NCBI RefSeq assembly: GCF_965363235.1 | Contig: NC_134845.1 | Span: forward strand, 21,702,524-21,766,523 | Source: Mytilus galloprovincialis | Lineage: Eukaryota; Mollusca; Bivalvia; Mytilida; Mytilidae | Length of the DNA: 64,000 nucleotides | Reading direction: 5' to 3' | Shown: positions 1 to 10,319 of the stretch, one piece after another | How positions within the stretch are numbered: position 1 is the first letter of the stretch | Layout: every line of letters begins with the position of its first letter | Notes under the pieces: model-generated | What the model was told of the DNA's origin: nothing | Seen by the model: the letters and a program-made list of their open reading frames with translations, nothing else | Database searches by the model: none | Position numbers and translations under genes: made by a program

Positions 1-34
1 GTATTTGTTTGACATTTTAACTGTTTTGATCTGA

Positions 35-78
35 GCGTCACTGATGAGTCTTATGTAGACGAAACGCACGTCTGGCGT
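35..78 (+). ncRNA. Type I hammerhead ribozyme-like motif in a dispersed repeat
   Basis: All parts of a minimal type I hammerhead are present in order. Stem I 5' strand GCGTCA is at 35-40 and the core CTGATGA at 41-47. Stem II is GTCT/AGAC with loop TATGT (48-60). GAAA follows at 61-64, then a very short stem III, CG-CA-CG (65-70). The cleavage triplet GTC ends at 72, and the stem I 3' strand TGGCGT is at 73-78. Stem I closes as six pairs, two of them G-U. The flank TCCTGGTACCTTTGATAACT is shared in part with other copies, so this is a repeat family member and probably the end of a small mobile element. From memory, hammerheads with tiny stem III occur in metazoan retrozyme-type repeats, including mussels. 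Self-cleavage is not shown. Confidence 0.75.
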
Positions 79-944
79 ATTAAATTATAATCCTGGTACC
101 TTTGATAACTAATGAAACCTCAAATAAAAAAAAAAAAAATATGCATATGTTTTTTAAACTAAATGGATAGTTTTCATTATACAACTTATGTACACATACT
201 TTTTTCTAAGGAAAATTCTTTAATTTGTCCACATTTAAAAGAAGTTTACTTATTTTTAATTGCTTGCTGCCAGGAAGCAATTCGCCGACATATTTTCCGT
301 ATGCATAGTGACCTTAGCGTGACCCGTCTCGTAAAAATCCGGTGATAGCAATACGCATGAATCTGTCATTGAAATAAACAATTACCTGGTTGTATATGTT
401 AAACACGTGCTAAACACCCATGCTTTTTGTTGATTATTTACTATAAGGTGACAATCGGTAAAATTCGGCTTCAAAACACGGCATTTAATGAGTAGCCATA
501 TTTGTTAAATCATAACAGACTGATAGAAAAAAATTGACGATTATACGATAAATTTGCGTAAAAAATGATAAAATTGTGCACAGAGGACTAAGTTTATGAT
601 ATATACATGCATTGGTTCAAGAATTGGGCATGGATGAACATTAATTTTCACCAGTCACTCGTTTCTTATGACTTTAAAAGTACAATACACAATACAGTTT
701 CACAGAATTCTCACAGTTACTAAAGCGAGCTAAAAGTATCTAACCTAAATTGGATGCGTGAAATGATATTGTAAACTACACGTAAACATGGATGATCGAC
801 TTCAGGGTAGATTTTATGGATCAAATTAAAAACTCTTGCACCTATTATTTGAGTGGTCCAAATATTGCCTGCTGTTTCAAGTCTTAATTTCTGTCCTTAT
901 TCAGTATATATATCATTTTCTAGTGGTATTTTAAAGTTTCACGT

Positions 945-1065
945 CCAACCTCACTGTCGCCCTCCTATTGTACGACCTACCTATTGTAAATGTATGTGTT
1001 ATAGTCATTAACATGCACGAAATATTTCCTACTGGACGTAAAGAAAACAACAATCAATCAATCTA
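945..1065 (+). repeat. Dispersed repeat with ACTGGACGTAAAG and (AATC)n tail
   Basis: The segment ends with CTACTGGACGTAAAG, an A-rich linker and CAATCAATCAATC. The same tail recurs at about 23100-23175 and 49185-49235, and in opposite orientation at the start of 32405. The short tandem tail suggests a SINE-like retroposon. No box A or box B is clear in this copy. Confidence 0.5.
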
Positions 1066-2534
1066 ATTAATTTCTCTGTTACAGTACTAGAACTTAGCAC
1101 CCAAAGACAAGATCTTGTAAAATGCTATAATTTCAATTTCCATTTAAATTTTTATGTTGTTTTCTTTTCTTTCTTTTTTGGGGGGGGTCTTTTCAGTTTA
1201 TCACATAACTGACTGCTTATTCAAAAGTTTTAAATATTTTTTTACTATTGTTCTTATCTAATGTTTAAATACGATTTATAACATATGTTTTTTTTTGTCA
1301 GGCAAGGATAAAACTAAGAAAGATAAAAGTTTTTTTCATGTGTTTTTGCTTCATTTAGACATGAAAAGGGAATAACGGACGACTAAATTAAAGTGTTTGT
1401 TTTCATATAATATATTGAACTTGCGAATATATCTCACTCAACACGTTTTGATCGGGACAGTGAAACCTAGTTTAATACAGTTTTATTCATTGAAGTTTGA
1501 ATGCATAGTTCTTATTTAAAAAAAAACCACAAATTAAGCAAGATCTATCAATTATTTGGACTGAATAGACAAACCTAATTATTTTGCATTCGCATGCATC
1601 TTAATGTAGGAAAATTACCAAATCAGAAACAAAATGAACATTTACCGGATGAATATTGTGAAGGACCTTATGCATCTATGGCAGTCCGATTAGCAGTTCT
1701 TAAACAAGCTGTTTAAAAAGCTAATTGTTGGAAGAGTTTACTTACTGTTTTCTAAGGTCTGATCTTTACGATTCTATTTCATGATTACTGACAGATCAAA
1801 AACATCAAGTATATAAAGCATGAAGGTGTTGGGGATAATATTCATTGGTCAGTTATAAATGAGGTCTGTATGGGGGTTTTGATTGCCTGATTTATTAAAT
1901 AAGAAATCGTTATTTTGAAAAGATGGCCAAAAAATATAAATTTAACCCCTATTTTTTTAAAACTATCATTTGGTGTTATTTAGATGCTATATATATGATG
2001 TAATGCAATTAAATCGGTCCGTTTTCATATCAATTTGGTAACTGTTAATTGTACATTTCAGTCTGAGTACTGTTAACTAAACTATCATTTAAGTTTAACA
2101 TATTTAGACTCGTCCAGTTCAGGGAAATTAGGTTTCTACAAGTGCTTTTTATGTACTTTTCTTATAGTTTTGACGGTTTGTAAGTCAGTAAAAGTTCAAT
2201 GATTAAGTTTGGACCTCATTAAAAGGGCTGTTCAAATCCTGTGACCTTACTGCTAGTAACACCCGTTTTTGTTCGGAGGTCTTTTAATATCAATATTAAC
2301 TTATCATTGAACTTTTACTATTACTAACTATATTGCATGTAAGACATTAGATGACACTCCTATAACAATAACAATACTATACATTATCAGATCAAAGTCT
2401 TTACGTAGAAATCAGTATCTGTCATAACTATATTGTATATATGACATTAACCAAGACATTGTTGGTTTTATTGTATCATTCTGATTTTATCTTTATTTTG
2501 TGTTATTGTTTATATTGGTTTCTTTTTTTTATTT

Positions 2535-3892
2535 GTTGACCGTATATGGGAAGGAAAAATAATACCCGACGATTGGACAAAAGGCATAATAATAAAGTTA
2601 GCCAAGAAAGGAGCTCTAAGTGATTGTAACAACTGGCGAGGTATAACTCTATTGTCAATCCCAAGTAAAATCATAGCCAAAATTATTATCTAAAGAATAA
2701 TAGATGCAGTTGATAAACAGCTAAGAGAGGAGAAGCAGGATTCCGTAAAGGTAGAGGGTGCATTGATCAAATCTTTGCTTTACGTAACATCATCGAACAA
2801 TGTACAGAATGGCAAAGACAGCTCTACATCAACTTTTTGGATTTTCAGAAGGCTTTTGACAGTATCAACCGAAAGATCTCGTGGCGAATACTCAGATCAT
2901 ATTCAAAAAGAAATAATTGAGCTCATAAAAAGTTTCTACAACAATTTCACTTGCAGTGTAGGGCAAAGCAACATCTGGTTTGAGCTGTTTCAATGTCGTC
3001 ATTGACTGGGTAAGGAGAAAAAAACAACGAAAGATGCTCCCAGAGGAATATAATGGAACATTTCATCAACATTGGAGGATCTTGATTTTGCTGATGATCT
3101 TGCTCTTTTATCGCATACCCACCACCATTTACAAGAGAAGACAAACCGCCTAAATACTTTTGCTAGTCAAGTTGGACTTACAATCAGCCAAACCAAAACT
3201 GAAGTCATGACCCTAAACATCAATAGCCCAACTCCTATCCTAGTAGATGGAAAAGATTCCCCCATCACAGAAACATTTACATACCTAGGAAGTACAATAA
3301 GAAACGATGGAGGTGCAGGAAATGACATCATAAATAGATTGAACAAAGCCAGGAATATATTTAGATCACTTAACAATGTATGGAAATCATCCCAGTACAG
3401 TAAGAACACCAAACTAAAACTGTAGCAGAGTTGTGTACTATCTTCTCTGTTATACGGATCAGAATGCTGGAGGATGACAATAGTCGATCTGAACAAATTG
3501 TCAGTTTTCCATACCAAAAGCTTAAGGAGAATCCTGCGCATTTTCTGGACAAACAAAATATCTAATGAAGATCTTCTAAACCAGTGTCAGTAAGATATCA
3601 TGGGTACAATATTAGTGAAAAGGCGTTGGAAATGGATTGGGCATGTGATTAGAAGAGATAGTAATTCCATCACTAGAACAGCATTATATTGGACTCCAGA
3701 AGGAAGGCGGAAGCGAGGAAGACCACAAAAACAAGTGGAGACGTACTGTAGAAGGAGAACTGAAGACCATGAACAAAACATTGGGAACAGTAGAAAAGAT
3801 GGCCAAAGACTGACAGAAATGGAGAACCTTTGTTGCTGCCCTACATGTCGATGGCATACCGGGCAGTAAGTAAGTAAGTAAGTAAGTAAGTA
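2535..3892 (+). mobile_element. Decayed non-LTR retrotransposon (LINE), 5'-truncated
   Basis: Translated pieces in shifting frames match the reverse transcriptase and C-terminal part of a LINE. They include NNWRGITLLSIPSK near 2630, an AGFRKGRG-like block near 2740, FQKAFDSIN near 2850 (palm motif A), and DLDFADDLALLSH (FADD catalytic motif, 3087-3098). The C-terminal region has WIGHVIRR and a [11 protein letters not shown] block near 3640-3730. The endonuclease and 5' part are absent. Several stops and frameshifts interrupt the reading frame, for example after 2690, at 3423 and near 3590, so it is dead. The 3' end is a (GTAA)n run of about seven units at 3866-3892, a typical LINE tail. The exact clade is not decided. 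Apparent short genes on either strand here are fragments of this element. Confidence 0.85.
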
Positions 3893-5640
3893 TTGGGGCA
3901 TTGACTTCTACGTCCTTGTGGCAATTAAAGTATGTATTGTGAACATCATAAGTTATGAGACTTTTATCTCAATACCTTCAAACTGAGAGACTATAGTAAT
4001 AACAGCTTAAAATAAGTATTATAACAAAGTTTAAAAAGTAGAATAATAAGAATCGGTGAGAGATATTTCTTTCATGGTTTACTTCAAATACAAGAATTTC
4101 TGTTTATAACATTTCTTGGAACATGTAAGTATAGAACGTCTCTTTACCACTTTAAGAAACAAAAACATATTGAAATATGAAATATACCACAAACATGAAT
4201 TTTGTTTTAGCATCCTGATCAACGATTATACAAAACAGTTACAACTACAATCATCCAAGTGTTTACCCATTACTTCTTGAAAGTGGTCAGCTTTATTTTG
4301 ATTTTAGGAGAAACGTTTTTATTTATATAAAATGTTTATCCTACAGTCTTGTCACGTTTCTCGAATTGCAAAACGTTGAAATGAGTAAATCTTTATGAAG
4401 AGTAAAACACCGCGCACATGTGATAAAGCGATACCAAAAAAGACAATATAAAACAATGATTAGGAAAGGAAAGACAATAAGACACATTTAGGATTTGTGT
4501 GCTGGTGTGTTGATGCAAAGATATCATAATTCATAAAAAAAAAATGTGAAAAGAAACAAGATAACAAGAAAAACAAAAATCCGCAATCTATTACACAAAT
4601 ACTGAACAGTGAGTATTATAATTTTTGACACAAGCATTTATAACTATAGACAAGGAAGTTGCAACAAGAAGTAGGTTTTTTTTAAATTTCTTTATCAAGG
4701 GATGTAAACTTTATTTTTATACTAAATTTAGCGTATAATTAGAAACTTAAGTTATTTTATCTTACGGATATACATGCAACATTCTAATTTGATTATTGTT
4801 GAATTAATGATATCTAGATATAACAAAACATGATGCATGCATGCAGCAAAACAACTTTATAATTATTGATAATGCAAAGAAAATATAAAACACAAATAGA
4901 AAATGGTATAACAATGCAAATGACAATACCAATATACATTTATTTAAATCCTCCTATTGAGAGGCCGTGATGTAAATGTCAACAGGATCTTACAACACAT
5001 AATCAGCCTTTACTTCCTCTTTTGTTAATGTGCTAGAGTCGTGTAGATAAACATGTTTGTGCTTATTGTTCCATAAAACTGACAGGAGCTGAAAATAGAC
5101 GGTCAAAAAGGTCAAATATCATTCCTACATCGGAGAAAGCAAAATTTTCTGGTAAAATGAACATTCTGCTTATTCACATTTGCATTTCAAACAAAAAGTG
5201 CACAATAGAAAATAAATTAATTTTTAAAATGCAAACTTTATTCAAGTTAAGGTTTTCTTCTAGCTTCTTCGTAATATGAGTCAGAAATGCTATCAAGTTA
5301 ATAACTTCATTTTTATATAAGATCCTATTAAACAATTTCTGAATTTTAAATGCATCGGTGACCTCAAGGTCATGGGTTCGATTCAAGATCACACCAAAAA
5401 CCTAGAAATAAGTATTGTCTGCTTCACTGCTAACACGGGACACTAAGGAAGAAAAGCATAAGAATGTTGGACCCAGAGAACGAAATGTGTCCAGGTTTGG
5501 TGACATGATAGCCTGTGGACTGCTAGCTTGTGAACTAGAACGTTAGTAATCCGTTTCGTGTCCAGTTTGTGTTTTCGTTAGATAATTATCAAGCTAGTTT
5601 TGAATTTGTGTATTTATTGTTTTTATGTTTCGGTTGTGGT
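3893..5640. other. Gene-free stretch
   Basis: Nothing recognisable is seen in this AT-rich sequence. A short GGGTTCGATTC near 5370 resembles a tRNA B box but lacks a convincing A box at the right distance. The segment near 5675 (TAGTCCAAATAATTAT) is shared with 44226-44240. Confidence 0.5.
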
Positions 5641-5644
5641 TTCG

Positions 5645-7475
5645 GTTGGATAATGTGTTATGTCTTATCTATTGTAGTCCAAATAATTATAGAATAGCCT
5701 TTCAATACTGTCATTGTCATGATAATTGTTTGGATTGGTATTGTGAAAATAGTTGTATGAAGTTTGAGATTACTTATTGTTTCTGTTTGTGATGTCCCGT
5801 GTTATCTGTCGTTGATGGAAGATGTTCGTTGTTGTTCTACGGCGTGCATGTTGTGTCGAATATTATATGATTTGTTTGTGCATTTCTCTGTGATGAGTTT
5901 TCTTGCGTGTATTTGTGCAGTATTTCTGTCACACAGTGTTGCCATCTTTAGCGAGATTTTTTAACATTGCCATACAAGCGGGAGGCTAACTATAAAAACT
6001 AGAGGCTCTAAAGAGCCTGTGTCGCTCACCTTGGTCTATGTGAATATTGACCAAAGGAAGCAGATGGATTCATGACAAAATTGTGTTTTGGTGATGGTGA
6101 TGTGTTTGTACATCTTACTCTTTTCAGAGTTATAAGCCAAAATCTACATTTCACCCCTATGGCGGCCATCTTGGTTGGTTGGCCGGGTCACCGGACACAA
6201 TTTTAAACTAGATACCCCAATGATGATTGTGGCCAAGTTTGGTTTAATTTGGCCCAGTAGTTTCAGAGGAGAAGATTTTTGTAAAAGATGACTAAGATTT
6301 ACGAAAAATGGTTAAAAATTGACTATAAAGGGCAATAACTCATAAAGGGGTCAACATACCATTTTGGTCCTGTGACTTATTTGTAGATCTTACTTTACTG
6401 AACATTTTTGCTGTTTACAGTTTATCTCTATCTATGATAATATTCAAGATAATAACCAAAAACAGTAAACTTTCCTTAAAATTACCAATTCAGGGGCAGC
6501 AACCTATCAACGCGTTGTCCGATTCATCTCAAAATTTTACAGCAGATAGATCTTGACCTGATTAACAATTTTACCCCGTCAGATTTGCTCTAAATGCTTT
6601 TGAGTTATAAGCCAAAAACTGCATTTTACCCCTATGTTCTATTTTTAGCCATGGCGGCCATCTTGGTTGGTTGGCCGGGTCATCGGACACAATTTTTAAA
6701 CTAGATACCCTAATAATGATTTTGGCTACGTTTGGTTAAATTTGGTCCAGCAGTTTTAGAGGAGAAGATTTTTGTAAAAGTTAACGACGACGGACGACGA
6801 CGGACGCCGGACGCCAAGTGATGAGAAAAGCTCACTTGGCCCTTCGGGCCAGGTGAGCTAACAAGTTCAACTCAGCATTTATTTTTTGAAATGTCCTGTA
6901 CCTAGTCAGGATAATGGTAGTTGTTATCAAATTGTTCGTTTCCATGTTTGTTGGTGTTTGGTTTGTTACACTTCATGATCAGTGTTCTTGTTGTTCCTTT
7001 GTTTTCCTGTTATATTTGATACGTTTAGAATTTTGTTTGTAAGCCGGATTTTCTTTCTCGTAATCAATTTATGGCTATTCAACAGCGGTATACTACTGTT
7101 GCCTTTGTATCAATCTGATGAGTTAATCACTTTTCAACCATTTTGTTTAGTTTGTTCTTATGTTGTGTAATCTTACTGTACTGTACTACGTTAGGAGAGG
7201 GTTTTGTATCAGCTGTACTGTAATTCAGTAGTTGTCGTTTGTTGGTGTTTATTGTATTTTTGATTATTTATTTTATTGTGTATAAATTAGACCGTTAGTT
7301 TTCTCGTTGAATTGTTTTACATCTGTAATTTTTGGGCTACTTGTGTCTGACTATGTGGTATGGGGTTTCCTTATTGTTGAGGGCCATACGTTGAGCTCTA
7401 ATGTTTAATTCCATTGTCATTTGGTCTCTGGAAGGGAATGGTCTCATTGGCAATAATACTACAACTTATCTATGT
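5645..7475 (+). repeat. Long unclassified dispersed repeat, split by an inserted element
   Basis: Two parts, about 5645-5998 and 6862-7475, look like one older repeat interrupted by the element at about 6001-6861. The right part runs from a CCTGTACC-AGTCAGGA block through AACAGCGGTATACTACTG and GTTAGTTTTCTCGTTGAAT to a TCATTGGCAATAAT end. Copies or parts recur at 51368-51545, 52320-52715 and 58556-58660 (same orientation), and at 33066-33110, 52067-52275 and 55230-55470 (opposite). No open coding frame is seen and its class is unknown to me. Confidence 0.6.
6001..6861 (+). mobile_element. Non-autonomous element with hairpin ends, possibly Helitron-like (copy 1)
   Basis: The 5' end folds as AGGCTC-TAAA-GAGCCT (6003-6018) and is followed by GCTCACC. 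The 3' end is a long hairpin, GCTCACTTGGCCC-TTC-GGGCCAGGTGAGC (6830-6858), followed by CTAA. Just before it is a GACGACGGACG-rich stretch and CGCCAAGTGATGA. Inside, CATTTTACCCCTATG and ATGGCGGCCATCTTGG are each repeated, showing an internal duplication of about 500 bp. A terminal hairpin plus CTRR-type end recalls non-autonomous Helitron or Helentron elements, but the class is inference. It encodes no protein. Confidence 0.7.
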
Positions 7476-7860
7476 TCTCTCCTTGAATATGCATTTAATT
7501 TGCTGCTAGACGTTTATTCAGTCATCCGTCCATTCTAAATGTCAATTATCTTCATATGACTATCTTGTTAGTTCTTTGTGATACTAGTAGTTTGACTGTT
7601 AATTGTTGTAATTTCATATAAATTTTGTTGTGCGTGAAATATGTATAATTAATACCATTTGTTGGATTTATCATTATATATTTTATATAAAAAGTAAACT
7701 TTAGTTTAAGGGTCTTCATGATTTTGATTTCATAAACACGGGAATGAGTTATAAGTTGTAACTACGTACTAGCATCTTTCATTTCCCGGGAAAAGTACCG
7801 ATTCGGAATCAAACTACATCAAATTCGTAAGATTTTTCTTATTTTACTTTTTTCACTTAA

Positions 7861-7981
7861 ATATGGATATTTTTCAATTAAGTATAGATCATATGGATAT
7901 TGTTCACTTAAATATAGATTATATGGATATTTTTCACTTTAAAATAGATCATATGGATATTTTTCACTTGCAATATAGATC
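7861..7981 (+). repeat. 30-bp tandem repeat, four units
   Basis: Units beginning ATATGGATATTTTTCA start at 7861, 7891, 7921 and 7951, so the period is exactly 30 bp. Each contains TATAGATC or TATAGATT near its end. A partial fifth unit begins near 7982. It is a short minisatellite with no clear function. Confidence 0.85.
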
Positions 7982-7989
7982 ATGTATGG

Positions 7990-9660
7990 GCATTGTTCTT
8001 AACTTTCTTTGTCTACACTTTTATCATCTTGCTACATAAAAGTTGTAGAGAAGTAATGGAGTCTATATAAGAGAGAAGAAAGGCATAACATTATTTCTGA
8101 TTTACAACTTGTTTGATATTATGGCCTTTATGAAACGTGACAATTGTTGCATGTCGTATAATAACCTCAATGATGACCTGTGACAGAACGTCAATATTGA
8201 GATGTTGTGTTGCTTTTTTCTGTATGTTTGCTCTATATTTCTCTTCATTGGTATTCATAACAAAGGTATAAGTTATAAGTAATGTCAACAACTTTCGAAA
8301 GGTTTACGCAGATATACCGCAACTATTTTACTTGTAGAATGATATATTTATAAAATTCAAGGAGTTTCTAACAGTCAAATTAAGTCTCCTTTATCCTTTC
8401 TATTTCAATTTAAGACTAACTATGTGTAATGAATGAGTAGCGTGCAATAGAATATTGACAATACTTTAGATCAATGACTTGAAATGCAAATATCTGGAAA
8501 CAAACACTGTTTATTTCAAATTAAGATAGTATTGCTTTTTAATTAGAACTTTTCTACCTTGCATACTGAAACGATATATTCTTTTTACAGAATTTGATGC
8601 TACTGTACCAAAAGCAGCTTATAACGTAATTATTTGTTAAAAATATACATCGATTGTAAAAATATATGAACTTTAAAGTGATTCGGGGTTTATTTGAAAA
8701 GATGAAGCAATTTAATGATACATGTACAAATAACGGAAGGACATCTAGAGGTAAAATACTGTGTCTTAATCAATAGACAAGTATCTTAATCGTTTGATGT
8801 TTAACACTGCGTGTGTCTCTACCTCACAAACAGATGACTTGGTAATTGGATCAAGTATAATTTAATTTCTTAAAAAAAAAAAAAAAAATAATGTCTATTT
8901 CAATGTAATTGATTTTCTTGTTTTCAAATGTGAATAATAAAATGTTTTCCCCTTTTAAACATGCATTGGAAATAACAAGAGTACAACAAAAGCAGAAAAC
9001 AGTTCCACATACCTCAGACGTTTTTTCCTTAATTTCCACAGAATATATCTCCGGGGTGAATTTGATGAATTTAATTTTCTCAATACCGTTTTCCTTTACC
9101 AAATTCCTGTAAATGAACATAGGCAATAAAAGGTTTTACGAAATTCAATGATCCATGATCACGAGTTTCAAAAATATAAGATAAAAGATTTCCCCGATTC
9201 ATTATCATGAAAATTATGATTTCTGATTAAAGTCGGAAAAGAAACCTTAAATTTGTAAATTTTTGGTGTAAGTGAATATTTTAATCCTTTGATAACTCAC
9301 TTAGTACAGCATATGATGACAAAAAGCGACAATGTGTGCTTTTCTGTATGATATAACTTCACTTTTGCGTATATATATATATATTTTTTTATCAATAATA
9401 CGACTAGTTGCACTAAACGTTAGAATGGTATTAATATTTAGTAGCATTGCCATTTTCTGGTGATTCAATGCCTGTTAAGTTTGCTGTTGTTTCTTTTCTT
9501 GTTGTTTCACTTGAAATATTCTGTTTGAAAATTATGAAAGAATTTGCTATAAGGACAAATTGAATAGTTGTATTACTAAATCTAAAAATATGCTTCTTTA
9601 TGACTATAATTCTTTGTTTTTATATATATATATATTTAACTTTTGAATATATAAAATATA
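7990..9660. other. Gene-free stretch
   Basis: AT-rich sequence with poly-A near 8873 and TA microsatellite runs near 9370 and 9623. No conserved exon, RNA gene or transposon end is seen. Confidence 0.5.
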
Positions 9661-9664
9661 TTAT

Positions 9665-10315
9665 GGGATTAGCCCTGTATAACAACGTATTTTCCGATGG
9701 AGTAGTCTGTCAAATGTTTAGACGTTATAGCAAAATTATGAATTAGATACGGCGGCATGGTAATTAACATTGCCATCCTTTACGACATACACGAAAGCTA
9801 TATTTTGTATGTAGCCTAAGTGGTCGAATGCGCTGGACTTGATGCAGGTAGTACTGGTGTTGCCACGATATCACAGAAGCAAGGGTTTGAATCCCGTTAA
9901 GGGAAGAACAAAAAGATTCTATCCTTAATTTGAAGATCTAACATTGTTAGTACAGTTCGAGATGATTTATCAATACATTATGATGTTGGACCTTTATAAA
10001 CATGTGTTAACTGATATGGAGCACTCTGTCATAAAGTTGTCACATTTTTAGATGTGTATAAAAAAAAATACGAATGAGATGTTGTGACATGTTAATTAAC
10101 AGTATCATCGTTTGATACAGAGGTGATCTGAAAGGTACACAACTTTAATATTGACCACTATACATTTGTATTGTGTTGCAACCCTTAATCATCTATGTTT
10201 TGTTATGTTGCCCAGGAGGTTGAATGGTCATGGGCGATAGAAAAGAGGCAGGCGATGGTGCCAATTTATCACAGAAGCAACTGTTAGAATTCAGCTGAGG
10301 GAAGAACAAAAATTT
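9665..10315 (+). repeat. Degenerate direct duplication of a unit ending in a tRNA-like segment
   Basis: Unit 1 (about 9670-9905) and unit 2 (about 9985-10310) align. CCTGTATAACAACG matches CCTTTATAAACATG, GGTAATTAACATTGCCATC matches TGTTAATTAACAGTATCATC, and both end ATCACAGAAGCAA, then AGGGAAGAACAAAAA. Unit 2 carries about 80 extra bases before its tRNA-like part. The copies have diverged strongly, so the duplication is old. Confidence 0.7.
9812..9908 (+). repeat. tRNA-derived SINE-like head
   Basis: TAGCCTAAGTGG (9812-9823) fits an RNA polymerase III box A and GGTTTGAATCC (9884-9894) fits box B. The spacing of about 60 bases is longer than in a normal class I tRNA. There is no acceptor stem, so it is read as a SINE head or tRNA relic and not a functional tRNA. 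The second copy near 10209-10305 has lost a good box B. Confidence 0.6.
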
Positions 10316-10319
10316 GCTA

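Larger units (their letters stand above)
1..2530. other. Gene-free stretch, AT-rich
   Basis: No exon-like segment or recognisable protein is visible on either strand. A hammerhead-like motif lies at 35-78 and a dispersed repeat tail at about 945-1065. The remainder is AT-rich unique-looking sequence with homopolymer runs, such as the G run near 1180. Confidence 0.6.

Noticed and set aside
3072-3869. Two open frames that look like short host genes
   Set aside because: They carry reverse transcriptase FADD and C-terminal LINE motifs and belong to the decayed element at 2535-3892.
5360-5390. Possible tRNA gene around GGGTTCGATTC
   Set aside because: No paired acceptor or D-arm at the proper distance; only a B-box-like string.
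7105-7130. CTGATGAG as another hammerhead core (also near 52335)
   Set aside because: The required stem II and GAAA do not follow; it is an unrelated phrase of the dispersed repeat.
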